64,000 nt of DNA from JBQTGK01 sp052400665. Lineage in GTDB: Bacteria; Bacteroidota; Bacteroidia; Bacteroidales; Marinifilaceae. How positions within the stretch are numbered: the stretch's first letter is position 1; each line of letters opens with the position of its first letter. The translations under genes and the position numbers were made by a program. The notes under the pieces are model-generated. The model was not told where the DNA came from, did no database searches, and saw only the letters and a list, made by a program, of their open reading frames with translations. The stretch lies in NCBI GenBank assembly GCA_052400665.1, contig JBQTGK010000004.1; one strand, 5' to 3'. Of this stretch, positions 7,730 through 16,494 are shown piece after piece.

Positions 7730-9883
7730 ATGGAAAATCAAGATGTTTCAATTCAATTAGCAGAAGACATAGGAATTAATAGAGATTTATATACTAAAAT
7801 AACAGAAAATCTGGGACGCACTCCAAACCTGTTGGAATTAAAAATCTACGCGGTCTTGTGGTCCGAGAATATTGCTTATAAAAGTTCATCGAAATGGATT
7901 AATATTCTGCCTAATAAAGGAGAAAATATAATTTCCGGCGCTAGAGAATCGAGTGCCGGAGTTGTTGATCTGGGGAATGATGAGTATTGTGTGTTTAAAA
8001 TGGGAACTCATAATCATCCATCAGGAATTGATCCTTACCAAGGGGCTGCAACTTGTGTTGGTGATGTGTGCAGAGATGTTATTTCTTTAGGTGCAAAACC
8101 TATGGTGGTACTAAGTTCTTTGCGATTTGGTGATGCATCTTTAGATAGAACAAAATGGTTGATGGATGAAATAACAAAAGGGATTCATGATTATTCCCAA
8201 AAAGTTCAGGCCGAAGCAATTGGAAGCGAAGTGTTTTATAACGCATCCTACGATACAAATCCACTAGTTAATGTTATGATTGCAGGCTTAATACACAAAG
8301 AGAAGTTGTTGTATAAGCGTAAGCTTGAAGCTGGACAATCCATTTTTATAGTCGGAAATCCTACTGGTTCCGAAGGAGTTTACGGTCAAGATGAAAGTTT
8401 TTCCATACCAAAAGGTAATCCGGTTTTAGGGAACTTATTAATAGAGGCAGTTTTGGAACTTAATCAGAAAGATGCTCTTGTGCGTGTCGAAAATATGGAT
8501 ATGGCTGGTGTTATTAGTTCTTGTTCTATTATTAGTGCTAATGCAAAAACGGGTGTCGATATTAATTTAAATAATATTCCTTTAAGCCAGGAGGGAATGA
8601 GTATTGAGCAAGTGTTACTATCTCGTACACAAGAGAGGCTTATGCTAGTGGTAGAAAAAGAAAAAAAACATGAGCTTAAAGAAGTGTTTGAGAAAAAAAA
8701 TATTTTATGCGAAGAAATTGGATCTGTTACCAATAATAAAAATATCAGAATATTCGAAAACTCGGAGCTTATAGCCGAAATTGTAAGCAGAGATTTAATA
8801 ATGGGATTTGGTGCTCCTCAAACGGACAGGAAGTTTTATACTGAAAAAAAAGAAACAAGTATTGATTACATAGAGAATATACCAGAGCCAGATAATTACT
8901 GGAAAGTGATTAACAAAATGGTTAATAATCCTAATCTTGTTGTAAAAGAATATTTACAGGGATGTATGGAAGATAGACAAAATTCTCCTTCCGATGCTCA
9001 AATTACAAGTTTAGGATCGGAGGATAAAATCTTATGCTTTACTGCATCGGGAAATTCAATTTATTCTTATAATGACCCAAATATAGGGGCGCAAATTAAT
9101 GTAGCAAGAGCAGTTCGTAGAATTGTTTGTTCAGGAGCTAAACCATTAGCTTTAAACGATTGCTTGAATTTTGGAAGTCCATTAGAGGAAAATATTTATT
9201 CACAATTTGTTGAAACCGTAAACGGAATAGCAACAGCAAGTAAGGTGTTTGATATTCCGGTTGTTGGCGGAAATGTGAGTTTTTATAACGAAAGTTCGGT
9301 TCTTGGACAGAGAAAAGCTATTAACCCTACTCCTGTAATTGCTATGATGGGAATTGTACCTAAAAAGGAAAATCATATGTCTTACATATATAGAAATAAA
9401 GGAGATATGATTTTTATCGTTGGGAAATCCAGAAATGATATAGCCGGATCGGAGTATTTAAATTCTTACCATAATAAGTGTGAAGTAGGAATTCCTTCTT
9501 TTAACATAGAAGAAGAAAAGGAGATCAATACAATAATTGAAAAGTTAATAAATTCAAAATTAATTAGTTCTGCGCATAGTGTTGAACGAGGAGGTTTGTT
9601 TTTTAACTTGATAGAGTCGGCGATGCCATTGGGATTAGGTTTTGATATTACATCGCCTGCCGAAATTCGGAAAGATGCGTTTTTGTTTGGAGAATCTCAG
9701 GGAAGAGTTGTTGTGTCGGTTTCTATGGAAAATGAAGATGATTTTGTGGATGTGATGATGGAGAGTGGATTATCTTTTTCAACTTTAGGACATGTAACAA
9801 AAAGAGAGCTTAGAATTGACGATATATCTTATGGATATATAGATGAGTACAAGAAGATATATCGAAATAATACAGTAGGCTAA
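7730..9883 (+). CDS. purL: Divergent small-type PurL (FGAM synthase subunit)
   Basis: A 717-residue member of the PurL/AIR-synthase superfamily. Canonical PurL converts FGAR, ATP and glutamine-derived ammonia to FGAM in purine synthesis. The domain order matches small PurL: an N-terminal linker (GRTPNLLELKIY), a first ATP-grasp-like half with HNHPSGIDPYQGAAT (94-108), and a second half with GAQINVARAVR and GGNVSFYNES. Several active-site motifs deviate: the usual WSEH reads WSEN (Asn47), ESHNHPS reads GTHNHPS, and the QD-GAAG segment reads ENMDMAG. No purS or purQ lies nearby. It may be a lineage-specific functional PurL or a paralogue with altered chemistry. A -7-like box TAAATTTTG (7717-7725) sits just 4 nt before the ATG. 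Confidence 0.82.
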   Translation: MENQDVSIQLAEDIGINRDLYTKITENLGRTPNLLELKIYAVLWSENIAYKSSSKWINILPNKGENIISGARESSAGVVDLGNDEYCVFKMGTHNHPSGIDPYQGAATCVGDVCRDVISLGAKPMVVLSSLRFGDASLDRTKWLMDEITKGIHDYSQKVQAEAIGSEVFYNASYDTNPLVNVMIAGLIHKEKLLYKRKLEAGQSIFIVGNPTGSEGVYGQDESFSIPKGNPVLGNLLIEAVLELNQKDALVRVENMDMAGVISSCSIISANAKTGVDINLNNIPLSQEGMSIEQVLLSRTQERLMLVVEKEKKHELKEVFEKKNILCEEIGSVTNNKNIRIFENSELIAEIVSRDLIMGFGAPQTDRKFYTEKKETSIDYIENIPEPDNYWKVINKMVNNPNLVVKEYLQGCMEDRQNSPSDAQITSLGSEDKILCFTASGNSIYSYNDPNIGAQINVARAVRRIVCSGAKPLALNDCLNFGSPLEENIYSQFVETVNGIATASKVFDIPVVGGNVSFYNESSVLGQRKAINPTPVIAMMGIVPKKENHMSYIYRNKGDMIFIVGKSRNDIAGSEYLNSYHNKCEVGIPSFNIEEEKEINTIIEKLINSKLISSAHSVERGGLFFNLIESAMPLGLGFDITSPAEIRKDAFLFGESQGRVVVSVSMENEDDFVDVMMESGLSFSTLGHVTKRELRIDDISYGYIDEYKKIYRNNTVG

Positions 9884-9951
9884 TTGTTTTAAATTACACA
9901 TTAATAGATAGAACAAGAAGCTGTTTTACTAGTTCTTTGTTTTTCATTCAT

Positions 9952-9959
9952 TATATTTG
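9952..9959 (+). promoter_or_regulatory. Candidate -7 box of menG-porT
   Basis: TATATTTG, a perfect TAnnTTTG match, lies 62 nt before the GTG start of menG. A TTTG at 9936-9939 is too close (12 bp) to be a normal -33 element, so only the -7 box is well supported. Confidence 0.5.
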
Positions 9960-10021
9960 TGCGCTCGTGGATATACTTTTCGCGATCGCATATTTTTTTA
10001 GAAACTATTTAAAATTTATCC

Positions 10022-10750
10022 GTGGTAAACCCATATAAAGATTTAGATAAAGGAAAAAAGGCTCAAGTGGCCTTGATGTTCAATAATATAGCCCGAAAGT
10101 ACGATTTGTTAAACCATCTGCTTTCTATGGGAATTGATAAATTATGGAGAAGAAAGGCTGTCAAATTATTAAAGCCCTTGCAGCCTAAACAAATTTTAGA
10201 TATTGCTACTGGAACAGGAGATTTTGCTTTAGCCAATCTAAAATTAAATCCCGATAAAGTAATTGGGATTGATATTTCTACGGAAATGTTAGCCGTAGGA
10301 AGAAAAAAAATAGCAAAAAAAAATCTTTCACATAAAATTGAATTGTTCGAAGGTGATTCTGAAAATATTCAGTTTGAAGACAATTCTTTCGATGCAATTA
10401 CTGTAGCTTTTGGAGTGCGTAATTTCGAGAATCTTGAAAAAGGATTACAAGAAATGAACAGAGTGGTTCGGCCAGGAGGAAAAGTTGTTGTTCTTGAATT
10501 TTCAAAGCCTCGTAATTTTCCTGTTAAGCAGATATATAATTTTTACTTTTTTAAAATTCTCCCATTCTGGGGTAAAATGGTTTCTAAAGATGCTTCGGCA
10601 TATACTTATTTGCCCGAGTCGGTAGATGCATTTCCCGATGGAGAGGCATTCCTAAAGATATATGAAAGATGTGGTTTTATAGAAACCAGACAAATTAAAT
10701 TGAGTTTTGGTATTGCCTCAATTTATGTGGGAACAAAATCAGGGCAATAA
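10022..10750 (+). CDS. menG: Demethylmenaquinone methyltransferase
   Basis: Class I SAM-dependent methyltransferase of the UbiE/MenG family, 242 residues. It catalyses the last step of menaquinone synthesis, C-methylation of demethylmenaquinone, at the inner face of the membrane. Visible motifs are FNNIARKYDLLNHLLSMGID (20-39), the SAM-binding DIATGTGDFAL (60-70), and the family motif AFGVRNF near residue 130. The GTG start is chosen because the family N-terminus begins right there and the reading is in frame with a conserved VNPYK opening. Translation into porT follows 43 nt later. menG-porT adjacency is a familiar Bacteroidota arrangement. Confidence 0.95.
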   Translation: MVNPYKDLDKGKKAQVALMFNNIARKYDLLNHLLSMGIDKLWRRKAVKLLKPLQPKQILDIATGTGDFALANLKLNPDKVIGIDISTEMLAVGRKKIAKKNLSHKIELFEGDSENIQFEDNSFDAITVAFGVRNFENLEKGLQEMNRVVRPGGKVVVLEFSKPRNFPVKQIYNFYFFKILPFWGKMVSKDASAYTYLPESVDAFPDGEAFLKIYERCGFIETRQIKLSFGIASIYVGTKSGQ

Positions 10751-10793
10751 AATTTACCTTTTTGGGTTATTATATAAAATTAAAATCTCCAGT

Positions 10794-11498
10794 TTGAAGA
10801 AAATACTCTTAATATTATTGTGCTTACTTAGTTTGACATCTGTCTTTTCTCAAAGTAGATATAAACCTGAAAGTATCTTGAATTATCAGAAAGTTGATCA
10901 GAAATGGTTACATTTTGGTTTTACTTTGGCTATAAATAATATGGATTTTGCTTTGTATAACTCTGGTAGAACAGATGCCAGAGCAGAACAAGTTACTTTT
11001 TCTCCGGGATTTTCTGTTGGAATTGTATCCGACCTTCGTTTACATGAAAACTGGTCTTTACGGTTTTTACCTGGGCTAGAGTTTGGAGAACGAACAATTA
11101 AATATTCTAATTTACCTGAAGAAGAGGTTACTGTCGAGTCTGTTTTGGTTAACTTGCCTCTTATGCTGAAATATCGGGCACGTAGATTAAATAATTATCG
11201 TCCGTATTTAATTGGAGGTGCCAGCTATAAAATAGATGTGCAGTCGCAAGATGCACTTGATCCGGATAATAATATGTTAGTACGTTTAAATACTAGTGAT
11301 TTTTATTTAGAGTTGGGGGCGGGAGTTGATTTTTACCTGCCCTATTTTAAATTGGCAACAGAACTAAAATTTGCCATCGGATTAAGAGATATCTTAAATC
11401 ATAATTATGATGTGGATAATCCCGGTTACGAAGGTTATACAGATGCCATTAGAGGCATGAATTCTAAAGTTATTACTCTTTCTTTTCACTTTGAATAG
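10794..11498 (+). CDS. porT: Type IX secretion protein PorT (outer-membrane barrel)
   Basis: A 234-residue outer-membrane protein of the PorT/SprT family, needed for type IX secretion in Bacteroidota. From the in-frame TTG at 10794 the protein opens with a clean signal peptide (LKKILLILLCLLSLTSVFSQ), cut before SRYKPES; starting further upstream would run through the menG end and spoil it. Family signatures are KWLHFGFTLAINNMDF near the N-terminus and alternating beta strands up to the terminal SFHFE. Its place immediately after menG supports the call. The use of TTG is inferred from the signal peptide position. No other por/gld genes lie in the window. Confidence 0.88.
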   Translation: MKKILLILLCLLSLTSVFSQSRYKPESILNYQKVDQKWLHFGFTLAINNMDFALYNSGRTDARAEQVTFSPGFSVGIVSDLRLHENWSLRFLPGLEFGERTIKYSNLPEEEVTVESVLVNLPLMLKYRARRLNNYRPYLIGGASYKIDVQSQDALDPDNNMLVRLNTSDFYLELGAGVDFYLPYFKLATELKFAIGLRDILNHNYDVDNPGYEGYTDAIRGMNSKVITLSFHFE

Positions 11499-11527
11499 AA
11501 ATACCTGATATTTAATTTTTCCTAAAG

Positions 11528-13102
11528 ATGATTACTGAGATTGATATTGTTTTGAGTCCGAAAGAGGCTTCTGATGAAATTTTTTATAAGCCATTATTAG
11601 CTAATAAATTAAAAGTGAAGGATGAAAGAATTAAGGCGATTAAAATTCTTAGAAAATCGATCGATGCGCGCAGAAGAAATATCAAAATTAATTTAAGGTT
11701 TAAAATAGCCGTTGATGAGGCAATGCCAGCTTCGAAAGAAGAAGATTTTGTGTATCAAAATATAAAAAATAAGAAAAAGATAATTGTTGTTGGAGCCGGA
11801 CCAGCAGGTTTGTTTGCTGCGCTTCGACTAATAGAGCTGGGTTTTTGTCCTATTGTCTTGGAACGGGGAAAAAGTGTCGAGGATAGAAAAAAAGATCTTG
11901 GGCAGCTTCATCGAACTCGTAAGGTTGATCCGGAATCGAATTATTCTTTTGGCGAAGGGGGAGCAGGAACATTCTCCGACGGTAAATTATATACTCGATC
12001 GAAGAAAAGAGGGAACCTAAAAAAAGTGCTGAATGTTTTGCATTATCATGGTGCGCAAGATGAGATTCTTTTTGACGCACATCCGCATATTGGAACCGAT
12101 GTTTTGCCTAAGGTAATAGTTAATATGCGTAAAAGCATTTTAAAAGCTGGTGGTGAAGTTCATTTTTCCAGTAAGGTAGTCGATTATATTTTGGAAAACG
12201 AAAAGATAATAGGTGTTCGTTTGCAATCGGGCAAGATCATAACAGGGGAGTCGGTAATATTAGCAACAGGTCATTCGGCAAGAGATGTATACCGAAAGCT
12301 AAATGATATAGGTGTTGATATTGAAGCTAAATCTTTTGCTATGGGAGTTAGAATTGAACATTCACAGGAATTAATTGATCAAATACAATATCATAACCCT
12401 AATGGACGAGGGAAGTATTTGCCTGCAGCAAGCTATAGTTTTGTACAACAAATTGAAGGAAGAGGTGTTTATTCTTTTTGTATGTGTCCTGGAGGAGTTA
12501 TTGTACCGGCAGCCACCGGCGATCATCAACAAGTGGTAAATGGCATGTCATCGTCGAATAGAAATACAGCTTTTGCGAATTCAGGAATGGCAGTTGAAAT
12601 TCATACCGAAGATCTTAATGAGTATTCTAAGTTTGGCCCACTAGCAGGGATGAAATTTCAAGAAGATTTGGAAAAACAGGCTTTTATAGAGGGAGGTAGT
12701 TCTCTTAAAGCTCCTGCCCAGCGAATGAAAGATTTTGTTGAGGGTAAAAAAAGTGAATCCTTGCCAAAAACATCCTACCATCCAGGTGTTGTTTCATCGG
12801 AATTGCATAAATGGTTGCCTTCACATATTTGTTTTCGATTGCAGGAAGGTTTTAAAGCATTCGGGCGAAAATCGAAAGGCTTTTTAACCAATGAAGCCAT
12901 AATATTGGGTGTAGAATCAAGAACTTCATCACCAGTGCGAATTCCTCGTGATCGATTTAGTTTTTTGCATACAAAAATATCAGGTTTATTTCCTTGTGGC
13001 GAGGGTGCTGGTTATGCTGGTGGTATTGTTTCGGCAGCCATCGATGGAGAACAATGTGCCGAAGCTGTAAATAGGTTTTTAAATCCAGAGCAGGACAATT
13101 AA
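11528..13102 (+). CDS. FAD-dependent oxidoreductase (COG2509-like)
   Basis: A 524-residue cytosolic flavoprotein. After an 80-residue N-terminal domain it carries a dinucleotide-binding motif VVGAGPAGLFAALRL (87-101), an E/R pair after beta-2, a glycine-rich FGEGGAGTFSDGKL segment, ILATGHSARDVY, and a C-terminal FAD loop with CGEGAGYAGGIVSAAIDG. This matches the widespread uncharacterised FAD-dependent dehydrogenase family placed in COG2509; the physiological substrate is unknown. It starts 29 nt after porT and may be in the same transcript. Its TAA overlaps the convergent trmH-family stop within a shared TTAA, leaving no space for a terminator. Confidence 0.9.
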   Translation: MITEIDIVLSPKEASDEIFYKPLLANKLKVKDERIKAIKILRKSIDARRRNIKINLRFKIAVDEAMPASKEEDFVYQNIKNKKKIIVVGAGPAGLFAALRLIELGFCPIVLERGKSVEDRKKDLGQLHRTRKVDPESNYSFGEGGAGTFSDGKLYTRSKKRGNLKKVLNVLHYHGAQDEILFDAHPHIGTDVLPKVIVNMRKSILKAGGEVHFSSKVVDYILENEKIIGVRLQSGKIITGESVILATGHSARDVYRKLNDIGVDIEAKSFAMGVRIEHSQELIDQIQYHNPNGRGKYLPAASYSFVQQIEGRGVYSFCMCPGGVIVPAATGDHQQVVNGMSSSNRNTAFANSGMAVEIHTEDLNEYSKFGPLAGMKFQEDLEKQAFIEGGSSLKAPAQRMKDFVEGKKSESLPKTSYHPGVVSSELHKWLPSHICFRLQEGFKAFGRKSKGFLTNEAIILGVESRTSSPVRIPRDRFSFLHTKISGLFPCGEGAGYAGGIVSAAIDGEQCAEAVNRFLNPEQDN

Positions 13103-13869
13103 AATTCCCGTCTTCTAAATTCAGAGCATATAATCGAACAGGCAACTGATACATTTAAGGATTCGGATGTGGATTCACCGATCGGGAAATTGGGAATAAA
13201 TAATTTATGGCTAACGTATTTTTCAATATCTTCGGATATTCCCTTTCCTTCATTGCCCATAATAATAAATCCTTTGCTTTGCAGATCTGATTGATAAATG
13301 GTCTCACCCTCCAAAAAGGTTCCGTATATGGGGAAATTATCGGCTTTGTATTTGTTAATTAACTGTTCAATAGGAGTATAGGTTAATTTAATTCTTGAAA
13401 TTGCACCCATGGTAGCTTGTATCACTTTCGGATTGTATAGATCTACAGTATTGGGAGAACAAAATATATTCTTAATTCCAAACCAATCGGCTATTCTAAT
13501 TATCGTTCCTAGGTTTCCCGGATCTTGAATATCATCTAAAACAATAGACAAAGAAGATGATACCAGTTTGGAATCTATATCGAAGCTAGGGATTTTAAAA
13601 ACTCCAAGTACTGGAGCCGGATTTTTTAGTGCGCTAATTTTTTTTAACTGAGAATTGTCAGTTTCTATTCTATTTTCAATAGAATTTAAATGTGCTGTAG
13701 TATATTGATTTTTCCAATCCTTAGAGTAGATTAAATAGGCAGCTTTTGTGCCTGAGTGTAGTAAATCAGTAACCAATTTATCTCCTTCCGCAATAAAGAG
13801 TTGATGTTGGTCTCTGTATTTTTTCTTCTGTAAACTGCTTATTAACTTGATTTGATTTTTAGACAGCAC
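13099..13869 (-). CDS. TrmH/SpoU-family RNA 2'-O-methyltransferase
   Basis: A 256-residue SPOUT methyltransferase that uses SAM to methylate ribose 2'-OH in rRNA or tRNA. An N-terminal substrate-binding domain (residues 1-100, with FIAEGDKLV) is followed by the trefoil-knot domain. The three SpoU motifs are visible: LDDIQDPGNLGTIIRIAD, IMGNEGKGIS and SLNVSVACSII. The substrate nucleotide cannot be told from sequence. It is divergent from tamL, a neighbourhood I recall in other Bacteroidota, and its TAA overlaps the convergent FAD gene stop by 4 nt. A -7-like box TATTCTTG on the minus strand (13912-13919) would give a leader near 35 nt. Confidence 0.93.
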   Translation of the reverse strand: MLSKNQIKLISSLQKKKYRDQHQLFIAEGDKLVTDLLHSGTKAAYLIYSKDWKNQYTTAHLNSIENRIETDNSQLKKISALKNPAPVLGVFKIPSFDIDSKLVSSSLSIVLDDIQDPGNLGTIIRIADWFGIKNIFCSPNTVDLYNPKVIQATMGAISRIKLTYTPIEQLINKYKADNFPIYGTFLEGETIYQSDLQSKGFIIMGNEGKGISEDIEKYVSHKLFIPNFPIGESTSESLNVSVACSIICSEFRRREF

Positions 13870-13935
13870 GATAAATTATTTGAAAATTGTAAGTGAAAAG
13901 CTCTCTTGTGTCAAGAATATATCATTGAAGTTAAG

Positions 13936-13943
13936 TATCTTTG
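13936..13943 (+). promoter_or_regulatory. Candidate -7 box of tamL
   Basis: TATCTTTG, a perfect TAnnTTTG match, lies 35 nt before the proposed TTG start at 13978. Because it falls inside the longest possible reading frame (which would open at a TTG at 13906), it argues against that upstream start. The -33 element is not clear. Confidence 0.5.
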
Positions 13944-13977
13944 TCATATTTTTAAACCGAAAATACTTTCAATATTC

Positions 13978-16368
13978 TTGAAACCATATTTAAAATACAA
14001 AAGTAGTTATAATTTCCCGATTTTTATTTTTTTGCTAAGCTTGCTTCTTAGCATAGCTTCGTGTTCTACCACAAAATATGTTGGCGAAAATGAGTATCTG
14101 TTAAACAAGGTGATTGTAAAATCAGATGATAATACGATTGCGATAAGTGATTTGAAAAAAAATATAAAACAGAAACCTAATTTGAAAATTTTAGGAATGT
14201 GGAGATTCCATTTGGGATTGTATAATTTGTCTGGGAAAAATGAAGCGAAAGGATTTAACAAATGGTTACGCAGAATTGGGGAGGTGCCAATAGTTTATGA
14301 AGACTTTCAAACGCAAAGATCACTTACCCAGTTAAAGATATATCTGCGAAAAAAAGGATACTACAATGCCGTAGTTAAAGATTCTGTTGTTTTTAGAAAG
14401 AAAAAAGCCAAAGTCTATTATTCAGTTACTGCCAATAAACCGTATCGCTATCGAAATGTTTATCGCAGACCAAATGAACTGCCTTATAATTTTCTAACTA
14501 CCCAGCAAAGAAATGAGGAAATGGCAGATTCATCGATGATTAGAAATTATATAGCTAATGATAAACCAGACTCTAAAGTAAAATCGGGAGCAAAGGTAGA
14601 CTCAGATATTCTTAGCGAAGAGAGAATGAGAATTTTTAAGTCCTTAAAAAATCAGGGATATTTTAATTTTTCTCGCGAGTATATTCACTTTATGATGGAT
14701 AGTACCAATAAGGCACAGCAAATGGATGTGTTTGTGGGACTAAAAATCCCTAAGTCCCAAAAGGCAATTAAAAAATATAAAATTAATCAGATAGAGATTT
14801 TTACAGAGTATGATCCTAAAATGATATTGATGAACGATTCTTCGTATTTTAAACAATTGGATACTTTAAGTTACGAAGGAGTTGATTTTATTTATAGAAA
14901 CACATTGAATATAAAACCTGAGGTTTTATTGTCTTCGGTTCTGATAAAAAAGAATGATTTGTATAATTTAACTTCCGTAGAGCAAACCTATAATAGATTA
15001 CAAACGCTTAATCAATTTAAATTTTTAAATATTAAGTTTGAGGAAGATCAGGCTAAATCAACAAATGATTTTGGACAGCTGAATTGTAGAATTCAACTAA
15101 CACCTCATAATTTGCAATATTATTCGTTTGAATTGGAAGGGACTAATTCTTCTGGAAATATTGGGTTTGCAGGTAATTTAAATTATCAGCACAAAAATTT
15201 ATTTGGAGGTGCAGAGATTTTGGATATCCAATTTTCCACAGCCAGAGAAACGGTTAAGTCATCAGAACAAACCGATTTTAATTCATCGGAATATGGAGTG
15301 GTATCTAAATTGAGTATACCTAAATTTTTACTTCCCTTTTTTGATGCCGAAGAGTTTAGGAAGTCATACAATCCAAGAACTGTTTTTTCCTTGTCATATA
15401 ATTATCAAAAACGTCCCGATTATACCAGAACAATTGCCGATGCGAGTTTCGGATATAATTGGAAATCTTCCAAATATATTAGGCATAACTTTAATTTAAT
15501 AGAACTCAATTTTATTGATGTGAAAAATTTAAGTGAAGATTTTCTCGAAGATATTGATAATTTGTACATCGAAAATTCATTTACTGATCATGTTATCGCA
15601 ACAACAAGATACTCTTTGACTTATAATGATCAGAATATCAATATTCCAAGAAATTATAATTATCTGAAATTTAATTTCGAGTTTGCCGGAAATACATTAA
15701 AAGCAATAGATAATATTTTGGGTAGATCGACAAAAAACGATTACGATTCAGAAGGAAATATAGAAGGAACTTATCATGATTTTTTAGGGATAAGATATGC
15801 TCAATATTTAAAAAGTGATATTGAATATCGATTTAACCATCATATTAATAAGGCCAATACAATGGTGTATCGACTCTTTCTTGGTTTGGGTTATCCTTAT
15901 GGAAATTTAAAAGTTTTGCCTTTTGAAAAGAGTTATTTCTCTGGTGGAGCAAATGGTATTAGAGCCTGGCAAGTTCGATCATTAGGTCCGGGTTCTTATG
16001 TTGACGAGGATGCAACATACCCTAATAACACGGCAGATTTAAAATTAGAAGCAAACCTTGAGTATAGATTTAAATTATTTTGGGCTTTAGAAGGTGCTTT
16101 ATTTGTTGATGCGGGAAATATTTGGGTTATATCAGAAAAAGACAACCGGGCTGGAGCAGACTTTCAGTTTAATAAATTTTATAAGGAAGTTGCTTTGGGA
16201 ACAGGATTTGGAACTCGTGTTGATTTAAACTTTATTTTATTTCGAATTGATCTTGGATTAAAATTGCGCGATCCGTCCTTGGCCGAGAATAAAAGATGGA
16301 TTATTGCAAATCGACCATTTAAATTCAATCAGCTAACTTTTAATATTGGTATTGGTTATCCTTTCTAG
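13978..16368 (+). CDS. tamL: TamL-type lipoprotein Omp85 (BamA/TamA family)
   Basis: A 796-residue outer-membrane assembly-type protein, the lipidated TamA equivalent of Bacteroidota, thought to pair with TamB. From TTG 13978 it begins with a basic stretch, a hydrophobic helix and a lipobox SIASC (lipidated Cys29), then the family opening CSTTKYV with GENEYLLNKV. POTRA-like repeats cover roughly residues 35-370, and the C-terminal 400 residues form the barrel. The loop-6 motif appears as GANGIRAWQVRSLGPG (Arg near residue 661), and the chain ends GIGYPF. No ATG lies in frame before the signal, so a TTG start is unavoidable; 13978 is preferred over 13906 because of signal length and the intervening promoter. 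Confidence 0.9.
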   Translation: MKPYLKYKSSYNFPIFIFLLSLLLSIASCSTTKYVGENEYLLNKVIVKSDDNTIAISDLKKNIKQKPNLKILGMWRFHLGLYNLSGKNEAKGFNKWLRRIGEVPIVYEDFQTQRSLTQLKIYLRKKGYYNAVVKDSVVFRKKKAKVYYSVTANKPYRYRNVYRRPNELPYNFLTTQQRNEEMADSSMIRNYIANDKPDSKVKSGAKVDSDILSEERMRIFKSLKNQGYFNFSREYIHFMMDSTNKAQQMDVFVGLKIPKSQKAIKKYKINQIEIFTEYDPKMILMNDSSYFKQLDTLSYEGVDFIYRNTLNIKPEVLLSSVLIKKNDLYNLTSVEQTYNRLQTLNQFKFLNIKFEEDQAKSTNDFGQLNCRIQLTPHNLQYYSFELEGTNSSGNIGFAGNLNYQHKNLFGGAEILDIQFSTARETVKSSEQTDFNSSEYGVVSKLSIPKFLLPFFDAEEFRKSYNPRTVFSLSYNYQKRPDYTRTIADASFGYNWKSSKYIRHNFNLIELNFIDVKNLSEDFLEDIDNLYIENSFTDHVIATTRYSLTYNDQNINIPRNYNYLKFNFEFAGNTLKAIDNILGRSTKNDYDSEGNIEGTYHDFLGIRYAQYLKSDIEYRFNHHINKANTMVYRLFLGLGYPYGNLKVLPFEKSYFSGGANGIRAWQVRSLGPGSYVDEDATYPNNTADLKLEANLEYRFKLFWALEGALFVDAGNIWVISEKDNRAGADFQFNKFYKEVALGTGFGTRVDLNFILFRIDLGLKLRDPSLAENKRWIIANRPFKFNQLTFNIGIGYPF

Positions 16369-16429
16369 ATTTCATTCGTTTGCATAATTTTCTTCTAACC
16401 AAAACGGTGTAAAATAGATTATTTCTTTT

Positions 16430-16437
16430 TAACTTCG
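16430..16437 (+). promoter_or_regulatory. Candidate -7 box of the aldolase gene
   Basis: TAACTTCG fits the TAnnTTCG variant of the Bacteroidota -7 box and lies 57 nt before the ATG. No convincing -33 element is visible. Confidence 0.35.
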
Positions 16438-16494
16438 TGGTGAAATTGAACTTTCCGACAATTTTTTAAGAACTATCCGATAAATTATATTATT

